Origin: UBA11872 sp965198285 | GTDB lineage: Bacteria > Chloroflexota > UBA11872 | Assembly (NCBI GenBank): GCA_965198285.1 | Contig: OZ240251.1 | Span: 496,001-560,000, forward strand | Reading direction: 5' to 3' | Length of the DNA: 64,000 nucleotides | Shown here: positions 40,637 through 49,054 of the stretch, one piece after another | Layout of the letters: every line of letters starts with the position of its first letter | Numbering within the stretch: position 1 is the first letter of the stretch | Notes under the pieces: generated by a model | Seen by the model: only the letters and a program-made list of their open reading frames with translations | What the model was told of the DNA's origin: nothing | Databases searched by the model: none | Translations under genes and position numbers: made by a program

Positions 40637-40711
40637 GCGGCTCGTCCTTATGCACTTCAGCGCTCACGGCCCCACGCCGCGCTGATCGTACGCCCCGCGA
40701 CGTTCGGCGGC

Positions 40712-41713
40712 TTAGGGTGCGGTGGCCTGGATGAGGGCGCGGAGGTAGCCGACGCACCAGGCGCGGGCGCGTTCGCGGGCTTCGTTGTCGCCCAGCAGGC
40801 CGGGGTAGTGGTCCGGCATCACGAAGCCGTCGAACCCGACCTCGTGCAGCGTGCGCATCTGGTCCGCCGCGTTGTAGTCGCCCTCGTCCTGAAAGACTTC
40901 CTCGAAGCGCGGGATGACGCCGCGTACGTTGCGGAAGTGGATGGTGAAGAGCTTGCCGCGCTCGCCAAACCTGCGCAGGGCGGCCGGCATGTCCTTTCCG
41001 GTCTCCTGCATGGTGCCCAGGCAGAACACCAGGCCGACGTTGGGGCTGTCGTAGCGATCCAGCAGGCGTCCCAGGCCCTCGGGATCGATGAACGGCTGCT
41101 CGACGCCGCGGTAGAGCGGCAGCGGCGGGTCGTTGGGATGGAAGGCCAGGCGCACGCCGGCCGACTCGGCGGCGGGCAGCACGCGTTCCATGAAGCCATC
41201 CATGCGACGCCAGACTTCGGCTTCGGGGACGCGGACGGCGGGGTCGCCCGTGTCGATGCCCCAGGTGACTAAGTCTGACTCTTCGACCCAGGCGGCGTCG
41301 AACGTGCGCAGTTCGGTTCCGGCGCGCCCGCCGGGCAGGTCCTTGTAGCCGCGCCAGGGCTGAATGTGCTCGTCGGCATGGGCCACGGCGAATCCACAGG
41401 TAACCAGTGGGGCGCCCTCGCCGCCGAGGACGCGAATGGTCTCGCACAGGTCGTCGATCTCGCCGTCGCCCTCGGGGTCGCCGCGCAGGACGCCGGCGAT
41501 GCGGGCGCGGCGCAGCTCCATGCCGGCCAGTTGCAGGCCCAGGGCATCCAACCGCTGGAGCAACTGACGCAGACCGGCGGCGTCCACCTGGCCCGTGTCC
41601 TCGACGCCGGGCAGGTCGTCGGTGCGCAGCGTGCCGCCGTCCACGCCGATCTGGGCCGCGTATTGCAGGTGGTCGGACGACAGGTCGACGATGCGCAGAC
41701 CGATCTTGATCAT
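40712..41713 (-). CDS. Mannonate dehydratase (UxuA)-like TIM-barrel enzyme
   Basis: A 333-residue protein. Signatures include Leu-Ala-Phe-His-Pro-Asn-Asp-Pro-Pro (metal His), Cys-Leu-Gly-Thr-Met, Ile-His-Phe-Arg-Asn-Val-Arg-Gly, Phe-Gln-Asp-Glu-Gly-Asp-Tyr-Asn, and Met-Pro-Asp-His-Tyr-Pro. These are the metal-binding and active-site segments of the UxuA family, which dehydrates D-mannonate to 2-keto-3-deoxygluconate. A few UxuA positions vary (Tyr for Val after Gly-Asp), so another sugar acid is possible. With the adjacent oxidoreductase it suggests a hexuronate or aldonate route. Confidence 0.8.
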   Translation of the reverse strand: MIKIGLRIVDLSSDHLQYAAQIGVDGGTLRTDDLPGVEDTGQVDAAGLRQLLQRLDALGLQLAGMELRRARIAGVLRGDPEGDGEIDDLCETIRVLGGEGAPLVTCGFAVAHADEHIQPWRGYKDLPGGRAGTELRTFDAAWVEESDLVTWGIDTGDPAVRVPEAEVWRRMDGFMERVLPAAESAGVRLAFHPNDPPLPLYRGVEQPFIDPEGLGRLLDRYDSPNVGLVFCLGTMQETGKDMPAALRRFGERGKLFTIHFRNVRGVIPRFEEVFQDEGDYNAADQMRTLHEVGFDGFVMPDHYPGLLGDNEARERARAWCVGYLRALIQATAP

Positions 41714-41775
41714 GAGCGCAGCGTACCCGCGGGGCGGGGGGTTGGCTATGGGGTCGGGAATGAGGGCGGCCCGAA

Positions 41776-41791
41776 TGTTTCACGTGAAACA
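41776..41791. promoter_or_regulatory. parS: parS centromere site (perfect palindrome)
   Basis: The 16-base sequence TGTTTCACGTGAAACA is an exact match to the bacterial parS consensus and is perfectly palindromic. It lies in the divergent intergenic region between the UxuA-like gene and the ligase gene, about 11.6 kb from parB and 12.8 kb from the DnaA boxes. It is the loading site for ParB. I saw no second perfect copy in the window. Confidence 0.95.
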
Positions 41792-41857
41792 TTGTTGGCG
41801 GCCGGTTGGTGCACGGGGCCGCGTAGCATGGCCACGTAGGTTCGCAAGAGTGCACGC

Positions 41858-43015
41858 GTGACGGCCTTCATCGACGGACTGCCGGATTTCACGATTGGGG
41901 TCGAAGAGGAATACCTGATCGTCGATCCCGAAACGCGGGATCTGGTGGCCAACCCACCGCGAGCGCTGCTCCGGGACTGCGAATCGGCCATCGCGCCCGA
42001 CCTGGGCAGCGTCAGCCCGGAGCTGCTGCGGTCGCAGATCGAGGTCGGCACCAGCGTGTGCGGCTCGGTCGCCGAGGTCCGCGAACGTTTGACGGCGCTG
42101 CGCTGCATCCTGGCAAAGACCCTGGCGGCGCACGAGTTGCGGATCGTGGCGGCGTCCACGCATCCCTTTGCTCTCTGGTCGCGGCAGTTGCCGACCGACA
42201 AGGAGCGCTACAAGGCGCTGGCGGAGGACATGCAGACGTTGGCGCAACGGATGGTGATCGGCGGGATGCACGTACACGTTGGTATCCCGGAGCCGCAGGA
42301 TCGCATCGACGTGTTGAACCAGATCACCTATTTCCTGCCGCACTTGCTGGCCCTCAGCACGTCGTCACCCTTCTGGCAGGGGCGGGACACGGGCCTGCGG
42401 AGTTATCGGCGGACGATCATGCAAGGGCTCCCGCGAACCGGTTTGCCGGAGCGGTTCGCCAGCCACGGCGAGTACCAGCGCATGATCCAGAGCCTGCTGG
42501 ACGCGGGACTCATCGACGATCCAACCAAGGTCTGGTGGGACGCGCGGCCGCACGCGCGTTTGCCGACGCTGGAAATGCGGATCACCGACGCGTGTACGAG
42601 CATGGACGATGCGGTCTGCATCGCGGCGCTGTACGTGTGCGTGACTTCCATGCTGGCCCGGATGCGCCGCGCCAACCAGCGCTGGCGGATCTACCCGCTG
42701 GCGCTGCTGGAGGAGAACTGCTGGCGCGCGCAGCGCTACGGGATCGACGGCGGAATGGTGGATTTCGGCCAGGGCCGCATCAAGCCGCTGGACGCGCTGA
42801 TGGAGGAGTTGTTGGACTTGATTCGCGAGGATTCCGAACGCTTGGACTGCGTGGCCGAAGTGGAGCACGTCCGCACGATCCTGTCCCGCGGCACCAGCGC
42901 CCACCGGCAACTGGCGGTCTACGAATCCCAGCGCCGCGCCGGCGCCAGCGAACAGCACGCCCTGGAGGCTGTGGTGGACTGGCTGATCGAGGAGACGACG
43001 GCGGGGGCCGGCTAG
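41858..43015 (+). CDS. Carboxylate-amine ligase, YbdK/GCS2 family
   Basis: A 385-residue protein from GTG 41858. Family motifs are Phe-Thr-Ile-Gly-Val-Glu-Glu-Glu-Tyr near the start, Gly-Met-His-Val-His-Val-Gly-Ile-Pro (metal or ATP site), and Arg-Pro-His-Ala-Arg-Leu-Pro-Thr-Leu-Glu-Met-Arg. This is the glutamate-cysteine ligase 2 fold; members form amide bonds such as gamma-glutamyl-cysteine or a related product. Typical family length is about 370. No glutathione synthetase is nearby. It is convergent with the following gene. Confidence 0.88.
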   Translation: MTAFIDGLPDFTIGVEEEYLIVDPETRDLVANPPRALLRDCESAIAPDLGSVSPELLRSQIEVGTSVCGSVAEVRERLTALRCILAKTLAAHELRIVAASTHPFALWSRQLPTDKERYKALAEDMQTLAQRMVIGGMHVHVGIPEPQDRIDVLNQITYFLPHLLALSTSSPFWQGRDTGLRSYRRTIMQGLPRTGLPERFASHGEYQRMIQSLLDAGLIDDPTKVWWDARPHARLPTLEMRITDACTSMDDAVCIAALYVCVTSMLARMRRANQRWRIYPLALLEENCWRAQRYGIDGGMVDFGQGRIKPLDALMEELLDLIREDSERLDCVAEVEHVRTILSRGTSAHRQLAVYESQRRAGASEQHALEAVVDWLIEETTAGAG

Positions 43016-43022
43016 GGCGGGT

Positions 43023-43505
43023 TCAGGAGCTGTCCTTGCGGCGGAGGCGGGGGAGCCAGCGGCCGGTGGTTGCCGTATAGGCCGCGTATTTGTCGCCGAA
43101 TTCGCGGGCCAGGTGGGGCTCTTCGTAGCGCTGCACGAAGAATGAGTAGAGGACGAAGAGCACGACGCCGTAGGCCAGCAGAGCCACGGCCTGGAAGAGG
43201 CTAGCCCAGCCGGCGATTGCGATGAGGACGGCTACGTAGATGGGGTTGCGGGAATAGCGGTAGACGCCGTTGGTTACCAGGCGTTTTGGGGCGTCGATTG
43301 GCGCGGGAGTGCCGCCTCCGGACACCGCAAAGTCCCAGACGCAGCGCAGATAGAGAAGCGTTCCGAGGGCGAGGAGGCTCACGCCCAGCCAGAGGGTTGC
43401 GCCGCCGGTGACCGCCCGGTCCCATTTGATCAATAGCGGAACGAGCACCGCGATCGTGCCCGGCACGACCAGCGTGAACAGCGAGACCTTGAGGAAGAGC
43501 TTCAC
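43023..43505 (-). CDS. Isoprenylcysteine carboxyl methyltransferase-like membrane protein
   Basis: A 160-residue protein from a GTG at 43505. It has about four membrane helices and the family signature Thr-Asn-Gly-Val-Tyr-Arg-Tyr-Ser-Arg-Asn-Pro-Ile-Tyr, then Glu-Glu-Pro-His-Leu. These residues bind S-adenosylmethionine in ICMT and phospholipid N-methyltransferase relatives. The bacterial substrate is generally unknown. Four genes from here to 47376 lie on one strand with tight spacing. Confidence 0.82.
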   Translation of the reverse strand: MKLFLKVSLFTLVVPGTIAVLVPLLIKWDRAVTGGATLWLGVSLLALGTLLYLRCVWDFAVSGGGTPAPIDAPKRLVTNGVYRYSRNPIYVAVLIAIAGWASLFQAVALLAYGVVLFVLYSFFVQRYEEPHLAREFGDKYAAYTATTGRWLPRLRRKDSS

Positions 43506-43508
43506 GCG

Positions 43509-44222
43509 TCAGTTGAAGAGGGCTGGGAGTTGGTCGAGGGTTGAGACGGTGGCGGTGGGTGGGGGGAGTGATGGGGGATAGGTCGCGCCGTCGCGGTTGA
43601 GCCAGATGGCGGACCAGCCGGCCTTGATGGCGCCGGCGGCATCGTGGTCGGCGGAGTTGCCGATGAAGACGGCGGCCTGCGGCGGGATTCCGAGGCCTTT
43701 GAGGGCCGCCTCGAAGATGCGCGGATCGGGCTTAAAGGCGTCGATGTCGCCGGCGACGATCACGCGGTCGACCCTGTCTTCCAGTCCTACCTGCCAGACC
43801 TCGCCCCACTGCACGTCGCTGGGGCCGTTGGTGATGATGCCGGTGACCTGGAAACGTTCGGCCGCCCAGCGGATGGAGGCGTCCGCGTCGGGGTACAGCT
43901 CCAGGTTCTGGCGGGTCAGCAGGTCGTGGTCGTCCACAAGCTGCCCGGGATCGGCCAGGTCGGGGGCGCCGATGAACTTCAGCACCTCCGTCCAGACGCG
44001 GATCCGGGTGCCTCGCAGGTCGCCGTCCTGGGGCATGCCGCGCCCGCGTCGGGTGCGGTCCTCGACGATGCGTGCCTGAAGTTGCCGTAGCTGGTCCGGC
44101 GACTGGTTCGGAATGCGGGCGGCCAGTTGGCCGGCCAGGGCGATGAGGCCCTTGCGGCGGGCCTTGCCGAAGTCGACCAGGGTGTCGTCGAGATCAAAGA
44201 AGAAAGCCTGAGCGTCCAGCAT
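43509..44222 (-). CDS. HAD-superfamily hydrolase
   Basis: A 237-residue protein from the ATG at 44222. Motif I Phe-Phe-Phe-Asp-Leu-Asp-Asp-Thr-Leu is at residues about 7-15. A helical cap follows. Motif II Ile-Ile-Thr-Asn-Gly, motif III Lys-Pro-Asp, and motif IV Ile-Gly-Asn-Ser-Ala-Asp-His-Asp are intact. It is a small-molecule phosphatase or haloacid dehalogenase-like enzyme in the cytoplasm. It lies 3 bases upstream of the ICMT-like gene and 26 bases after the LarA-like stop, so it is in the same probable operon. Confidence 0.88.
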   Translation of the reverse strand: MLDAQAFFFDLDDTLVDFGKARRKGLIALAGQLAARIPNQSPDQLRQLQARIVEDRTRRGRGMPQDGDLRGTRIRVWTEVLKFIGAPDLADPGQLVDDHDLLTRQNLELYPDADASIRWAAERFQVTGIITNGPSDVQWGEVWQVGLEDRVDRVIVAGDIDAFKPDPRIFEAALKGLGIPPQAAVFIGNSADHDAAGAIKAGWSAIWLNRDGATYPPSLPPPTATVSTLDQLPALFN

Positions 44223-44248
44223 TGAATTCTCCAGAAAGCCTGCTTGGT

Positions 44249-45568
44249 CTAGTCGGCCCGGTGGCGCCAGAGGACGCCGCCGGCGTCGCGGACGATGAGG
44301 CGGTCGTTGGTGATGGCGTTGGGGGGCGTGGCGGCGATTTCGGCGGCTACGGCGTCGGGGTCCTCGTAGCCGATGTTCATGCGGGCGCAGGCGTCGGGCG
44401 GGATGGCCGTGGCGATGCGCACGTCGATGCGCGGAACTTCGCGGCCGGCGACCATGCGGCCCTCGCCCTTCACCAGCGCGCTGCCGTTGAGGGCCAGCGG
44501 GGTGGCGTTCGCGCGCTGCCAGGACTGGGGATGCGAGAGGAAGTAGGCGTAAGTGTGGTAGCCGATGGTGCTGATCAGATCGCCGTGGGCGTCGGAGATT
44601 GAGTCGATGTTGGGCGCCCAAACCACCAGTTCGCCGCCGTCCGCCACCGCGTCCTCGGTTTTGAGCACGCCCTTGGCGCCGGTCCAGAGGTCGGGGTAGA
44701 GCCAGCTGCCGTCCTTGCGCTGGGGCAGGGCCGCGACCACCCGCCGCACGCGGCGCGGGACGTAGCGGATGTTGACGGCGGCGCTGAGCGCGGCCGCTTG
44801 CTCCACGCATTCGCGCCAGCCGTCCGGCTGCACGAACGCGCCATGGATGGCGTCGCTGTCGTCGTCGATCACCAGTCCAATGGAGGTGATGGGCACCGGC
44901 AGGTTCAGGGCCATGTCGTCGATCAGGTCGCGCACCGGGTTGGGCATGACGCCGTGGATGCCGCGGTTGGTGCGCAGGCTGCCGATGGCGTGCAGCAGGC
45001 TGATCATCTCCGGGCCGGAAACGCCGGGGAAGATCTGCTTGGCCCCGCCCGCGAAGCCGGCGACCTCGTGGGGCTGCACGCGGGTTAGCAGCACCAGGCG
45101 GTCGTATTCCAGCAGCTTGGCGTTGACGCGGATGCGCATGTCGCTGTCGAATCCGAGCAGCGGCGCGAATTCGCGGTTCTCGCCGAAGCGGTCCAGCTGA
45201 TCGTCCAGCGGGACCACGCCCAGGGGGGTCAGGGCGTCGGGGTCGTCCCAGGCGTGGTCAAAGACGGTGCTGCGGGGGTAGCGATCGTCGCCGAAGACCC
45301 AGGCGGACTTCTCCGCCTCGGACATTGGACCGTGGGTGCCCTGGGCGATCATGGCGTCCACGCGGTCGGCGCGTCCCTCGACGGCATCGTGGATGGCGCG
45401 AAAGACCTCGGCTACGGGGGCCTTGCGGGTCGAGTCCGGGACCAGCACCAGGAAGCGGCGCTCGCCGGCGGGTGACGTGCGCATGGCCTCGCCGACTACG
45501 GCGCAGGCATCTTCCATGCTGATGGCGGGGGCGCCGACGGCCTCAAGAATCGTGCCTGAGAGCATCAC
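44249..45568 (-). CDS. Lactate-racemase (LarA)-like DUF2088 protein
   Basis: A 439-residue protein; GTG 45568 or ATG 45565 can start it. Motifs are Val-Pro-Asp-Ser-Thr-Arg-Lys-Ala-Pro, Ala-Gln-Gly-Thr-His-Gly and Pro-His-Glu-Val-Ala-Gly-Phe-Ala-Gly-Gly-Ala-Lys-Gln-Ile-Phe-Pro-Gly. The latter holds the Lys and His positions of the nickel-pincer cofactor pocket. LarA relatives racemise or epimerise 2-hydroxy acids. No larB, larC or larE cofactor genes are in the window. It overlaps the end of pepF, so translation is coupled. Confidence 0.85.
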   Translation of the reverse strand: MMLSGTILEAVGAPAISMEDACAVVGEAMRTSPAGERRFLVLVPDSTRKAPVAEVFRAIHDAVEGRADRVDAMIAQGTHGPMSEAEKSAWVFGDDRYPRSTVFDHAWDDPDALTPLGVVPLDDQLDRFGENREFAPLLGFDSDMRIRVNAKLLEYDRLVLLTRVQPHEVAGFAGGAKQIFPGVSGPEMISLLHAIGSLRTNRGIHGVMPNPVRDLIDDMALNLPVPITSIGLVIDDDSDAIHGAFVQPDGWRECVEQAAALSAAVNIRYVPRRVRRVVAALPQRKDGSWLYPDLWTGAKGVLKTEDAVADGGELVVWAPNIDSISDAHGDLISTIGYHTYAYFLSHPQSWQRANATPLALNGSALVKGEGRMVAGREVPRIDVRIATAIPPDACARMNIGYEDPDAVAAEIAATPPNAITNDRLIVRDAGGVLWRHRAD

Positions 45569-47376
45569 GTCGCCTCCTCGGCCATCGCCTCGGCTTCGGT
45601 CACCAGGTCGCCTAGCACACGAACGCCGCCGTCCCAGAAGGTCGGGTCGGCCAGGTCGATGCCGAAGGGCTCAAGCAACGCAATCGGGCTGACGGAGCCG
45701 CCCTTGGAGAGCATTTCGATGTAGCGCGGCTCGAACTCGTCGCCCTGTTCCTGGTAGCGCTGCAAAAGGCCCAGCACCAGCAGGTCGCCGAAGGCGTAGG
45801 CGTGCACGTAGAAGGGCGAGCCGATGAAGTGCGGGATGTAGCTCCACCAGATGCGGTAGTCGTCGCGCAGGGTGACCGAGCCGTCGAACATCTCGCCGTT
45901 GGCCTGGAACCAAAGCTCGCTGAGGCGGTCCGACGAGAGTTCACCCTCCTCGCGGCGGGCCTGGTGGGCGCGGAACTCGAAGTTGTGCATGGCGATCTGG
46001 CGGAAGACCGTGGCGAAGTGGTCCTCGATCTTGCTGGCCAGCAGTCCCAGGCGAGCGGCGGCCGTGGGCTGGGCGTCGAGCAGGCGGCGGAAGACGATCA
46101 TCTCGCCGAACACCGAGGCCGTCTCGGCCGTGGTCAGCGGCGTGTGGGCCTGCAGGTAGCCGACGCCGTAGGACAGGTACTGGTGGACGGTGTGACCCAT
46201 TTCGTGGGCCAGCGTCATCACGTCGCGGACGGTGTCGGTGTAGCTGGCCAGGATGTAGGGATGAGTGCTGGGCGTGCCGCCCATGCTGAAGGCGCCGCCG
46301 CGCTTGGCCGGGCGCAGTTCGGCGTCGATCCAGCGCTCGTCGAAGGCGCGCTGGGCGATGCCGCCAAGGGTGCTGGAGAAGGCGTGGTAGCTCTCCAGCA
46401 CGACCTCCCTACCCGTGGCCCAGTCGTAGGAGGGCAGGTCGGCGCTGAGCGGGGCGTAGCGGTCGTAGTCGAACAGCTCGTCCAGACCAAGCAGCCGGCG
46501 CTTGAGCCGGTAGTAGCGACCCACGATGGGGAAGCCGCGGACGCAGGCGGCAACCAGCGCGTCCACCGACTCCTGGGTGATCTGGTTGGCCAGGTTGCGG
46601 GACGACATGGCGGTGGGGTAGCTGCGCAGGCGGTCGTCGGTGGCGTGGTCCTGGAGGCGGACGTTGAAGACGTAGGTGAGGGGGTGGAGGCTGTCGCGGA
46701 GGGCTTGCGTCATGCCGTCGGCGGCGGACTTCCGGGTCTCGCGGTCGGGGTGGTAGCTGAGGGCCAGGGTTTCGGCCTCCGTGATCGTGCGGGTCTCGCC
46801 GTCAAGGGTGACCTCGCAGGTCAGGCGGCTGGTGAGTTCGCCGAAGAGGCGGCTCCAGGCGCGGCTGCCGGTGTTGGCCTTTTCGTCCAGTAGCTGCTCT
46901 TCGCCCTCGGACAGGCGGTGGGGCTTGTAGCGGCGTTCGAGGCGCAGCAGGTAGGCGAAGTCCTTCAGGATTGGGTCGGCCAGGAGTTCCTCGGCCCGCT
47001 CGTCATCCACCTCGATCCACTCGAGGTCGAAGAAGATCAGGTGCTTGTTGATGGCGGTGCCGCGTTCCTGGGTGAGGGCCACCAGGCGGCCGTGGGTTGG
47101 CTCGTCGGTCTTGCCGGCGTGCAGCAGGTGGGCGTAGATGGCCGGGTGGTCCATGGCCTCGTGGATGTCCTGCAGTTCGGATACGGCGTCGCGCAGGCCG
47201 GCGGCGTCCAGCCCGGCCACCTGTCCCCGGTAGCGCTTTTCGAACGCTTCGGCCCGCTCCGTCACCGCGTCCAGGTCCGCCGTGACCTTCGGGTCTTCGG
47301 GGTTGTCGTAGAGGACGCTGAGGTCCCAGGTCACCCCATCCGCGCTACTGCTCGGCGCCGTGGCCGTCGTACTCAT
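45565..47376 (-). CDS. pepF: Oligoendopeptidase F (M3B metallopeptidase)
   Basis: A 603-residue protein. The zinc motif Ala-His-Glu-Met-Gly-His-Thr-Val-His-Gln-Tyr is near residue 390, with the third ligand Glu in Thr-Ala-Ser-Val-Phe-Gly-Glu. N-terminal phrases Val-Thr-Trp-Asp-Leu-Ser-Val-Leu-Tyr and Arg-Gly-Gln-Val fit PepF. It cleaves 7- to 17-residue peptides in the cytoplasm. GGGAG precedes the ATG at 47376. It is first in a four-gene operon. Its first about 40 codons and upstream region recur as damaged copies at 49616 and 51336. Confidence 0.95.
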   Translation of the reverse strand: MSTTATAPSSSADGVTWDLSVLYDNPEDPKVTADLDAVTERAEAFEKRYRGQVAGLDAAGLRDAVSELQDIHEAMDHPAIYAHLLHAGKTDEPTHGRLVALTQERGTAINKHLIFFDLEWIEVDDERAEELLADPILKDFAYLLRLERRYKPHRLSEGEEQLLDEKANTGSRAWSRLFGELTSRLTCEVTLDGETRTITEAETLALSYHPDRETRKSAADGMTQALRDSLHPLTYVFNVRLQDHATDDRLRSYPTAMSSRNLANQITQESVDALVAACVRGFPIVGRYYRLKRRLLGLDELFDYDRYAPLSADLPSYDWATGREVVLESYHAFSSTLGGIAQRAFDERWIDAELRPAKRGGAFSMGGTPSTHPYILASYTDTVRDVMTLAHEMGHTVHQYLSYGVGYLQAHTPLTTAETASVFGEMIVFRRLLDAQPTAAARLGLLASKIEDHFATVFRQIAMHNFEFRAHQARREEGELSSDRLSELWFQANGEMFDGSVTLRDDYRIWWSYIPHFIGSPFYVHAYAFGDLLVLGLLQRYQEQGDEFEPRYIEMLSKGGSVSPIALLEPFGIDLADPTFWDGGVRVLGDLVTEAEAMAEEAT

Positions 47377-47493
47377 CCGTGCTCCCTAGCTGGCGGGCGT
47401 GAAGGTCGGTGTGTGGTTATGCATTATCGGCGGTTTGCGACGGGCGCGTGCGGCGGTCCTGGCGGGGTGATCGGGCCAGGGGGTTAAGGGGGG

Positions 47494-47548
47494 AGCTATC
47501 TCTCGCCAGCCCGACCCCCAGAGGGGGTCGGGCTGGCGAGAGATAGCT
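47494..47548. repeat. Perfect 26-bp inverted repeat with 3-base loop
   Basis: Arms at 47494-47519 and 47523-47548 are exact reverse complements around AGA. The arms begin AGCTATCTCTCGCCAGCC. The site lies 118 bases upstream of pepF with no gene immediately on its other side. Such a long perfect stem exceeds most terminators and could be a mobile-element end, a cruciform, or an RNA hairpin. It opens the rearranged region. Confidence 0.9.
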
Positions 47549-47876
47549 TTGGGCGGATTTTGGGGTGGAGCGGCGACGCGCCTGGGGGCAGGGCGCGGCC
47601 GGCGAGGGGGCGTGACGGGGGCGAGCCGCGGTCAGGCACCGGCCCTGCGACCAGCTGGGGCCAGGGCGACGTCGGCGGTTCCAGGTTGGCGGGCCGAGGG
47701 CGAGCGTGGCGAGGGAACGCAAGCGGGCGAGGCACGCGGGCATGAGGAACTCCGGGGGAGGGGGCCGTGAGACTGGTAGGCCTAGTGTACACGATCTGAT
47801 TACGAAGGGCAAGGGGGAGGGTGTGGGTGGTCGCGGCGGACCGAGGAGAGGGTCTGTCGAGCCAGGAGCGGCCCCC

Positions 47877-47914
47877 TTCGGCAAGCTCAGGGCGGGCTCT
47901 TCGGCAAGCTCAGG
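47877..47914 (+). repeat. Two direct copies of a 15-base intergenic repeat (period 23)
   Basis: TTCGGCAAGCTCAGG occurs at 47877-47891 and 47900-47914. The intervening GCGGGCTC and trailing ACAGGCTC are also alike, making a 23-base unit. This phrase resembles short interspersed intergenic repeats I associate with several environmental bacterial lineages. No gene was found between 47377 and 48472. Confidence 0.75.
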
Positions 47915-48026
47915 ACAGGCTCTACGACGGCTTGGGGTCGAGCGGGGGCGGCGCCAACGCGGGGATTTAGACGCGGGTTTGCCGGGATACTCCTATGGGC
48001 AGCCGGGCAGAGGAGGAGGTGGACAG

Positions 48027-48245
48027 GTGTTCAGTGTTTGCCGCCGATGTGTCCAGTTTCCGCGTCAATGTGTCCAGTTTTCACCCGAATGTGTCCACTT
48101 TTCGGGCTCATGTGTCCAGCCTGCGCCCGAATGTGTCCAGTTGGGGTTCACGACGCCTCCGTCCAGGCAGCCGCAGCGCGGAGGTTTCTGGTCGGTCTTG
48201 AGGTGGAGACTAGACGGGGTCTCAGCCCGCAGGCGGTCGACGATG
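48027..48245 (+). repeat. Copy 1 of a ~215-bp element: six 21-bp tandem units plus GC dyad and conserved tail
   Basis: Units starting (T/G)GTGT(C/T)CA begin at 48027, 48048, 48069, 48090, 48111 and 48132, an exact 21-base period. They are followed by GGGGTT, a dyad with arms CCTCCG and CGGAGG (about 48156-48182), and a roughly 60-base tail. The tail ends AGGCGGTCGACGATGGCTT, resembling the 3' end of the solute-binding gene at 59239. Two further copies are at 48279 and 53486. Because 21 is three times seven, open frames across it show seven-residue repeats; these are not convincing proteins. Confidence 0.85.
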
Positions 48246-48278
48246 GCTTTGGCGTCGGGCGACGACGCGAGAGCAAGA

Positions 48279-48495
48279 GGTGTTCACCGTGTTCGCGGCG
48301 ATGTGTTCAGTTTTCGCCCGAATGTGTTCACTTTCCGGGCCAATGTGTTCAGTTTCCGCCCCGATGTGTTCACTTTGCAGGCCGATGTGTTCAGTCGGGG
48401 TTGGCGATGCCTCCGTCCCGGCGGCCCCAGCGCGGAGGTTCCCGGGCGGTTTGGCGTAGAGATCAGACGGCCTCAGCGCGCAGGCGGTCGGGGAT
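48279..48495 (+). repeat. Copy 2 of the ~215-bp tandem-unit element
   Basis: Units with TGTGTTCA begin at 48302, 48323, 48344, 48365 and 48386, again exactly 21 bases apart, with a degenerate unit at 48279. The same GGGGTT, CCTCCG...CGCGGAGG dyad and tail follow. It lies 33 bases after copy 1 in the same orientation. Its right edge adjoins the broken vapC head at about 48520, so insertion or recombination here likely truncated that gene. Confidence 0.85.
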
Positions 48496-48601
48496 TGCTT
48501 GCATGCCGGTCATGGCGCCACTCTGAACGTGTCGCGTGCCCATTGAGGCAGGAGATTAAGCAGCACGAGTCCGGGTAGAACGGTGGGCGGTCAGACGCCA
48601 T
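48473..48601 (-). pseudogene. Truncated vapC head
   Basis: From the ATG at 48601 the first about 25 residues (Met-Ala-Ser-Asp-Arg-Pro, then Asp-Ser-Cys-Cys-Leu-Ile-Ser) match the intact VapC at 57936. They contain its first catalytic Asp. Homology stops at about 48521 where the 215-bp element begins, and the frame ends after 42 codons. The rest of the PIN domain is missing, so it cannot be active. Confidence 0.8.
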
Positions 48602-48824
48602 CCCACGCCGCCCGGATAATCGCCTCCGGCTTGCGGTCGCCAGCGGTCGGCAGGATGCCCCAGAGGTCGCTGAGATCTGCGACCGGCGGTTCAAGCACTT
48701 CGATGTTGGTGACGTCACGGATGGACAGGGGCTGACCGGTGCTGGAATCGCGTCGGAGCAGTCCCTCGACTCGGACACGCTTGCGCCAGAGCTCGGCCAT
48801 CTTGGCCTCGTCTTCGGGGCTCAT
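48591..48824 (-). pseudogene. C-terminal part of the VapC-partner protein (copy 2)
   Basis: A 77-residue frame from an internal ATG. It matches the last third of the 58405-59163 protein: Leu-Trp-Arg-Lys-Arg-Val-Arg-Val-Glu-Gly-Leu-Leu-Arg-Arg-Asp-Ser and Ile-Arg-Asp-Val-Thr-Asn-Ile-Glu-Val. The frame stays open upstream to about 48934 without a start codon, and there encodes a Cys-rich stretch not found in the other copies. It overlaps the vapC head by 11 bases, exactly as in the intact pair, which confirms this is a decayed copy of that operon. Confidence 0.8.
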
Positions 48825-49054
48825 TGGGCAGGAGACGCCGCATGAAATCGGCGGCGGCTCGACGTACAGGCTGTCAGGGGTGATGCCGCAGGCGCACTTG
48901 CGGCCCCAGATATCGGGGCCGCTCTGGCAAACCTAGCGGACGTGCCGGCGCACCCGCTTGCGGCAGACCATGCGCCTGTAGCGCAGGTCGTCATCCGCTT
49001 AGTCGCCCTTGGCCTGCTCGCGGCGGGTGTCGGGCAGGGCCATGTCCGGACGCG

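Noticed and set aside
45802..46893. 363-residue plus-strand frame opposite pepF
   Set aside because: Shadow frame of pepF with low-complexity Gly/Ala/Val composition.
48027..48410. Possible CRISPR array
   Set aside because: Units are contiguous 21-bp repeats with no unique spacers of regular length, and no cas genes are present.
47706..48578. Long plus-strand frames across the repeat arrays with seven-residue peptide repeats (Cys-Val-Gln-Phe type, or Met-Cys-Pro in another frame)
   Set aside because: The 21-bp unit is a multiple of three, so several frames stay open and all show seven-residue repeats. No ribosome site or conserved start, and similar arrays elsewhere are not in the same frame context.
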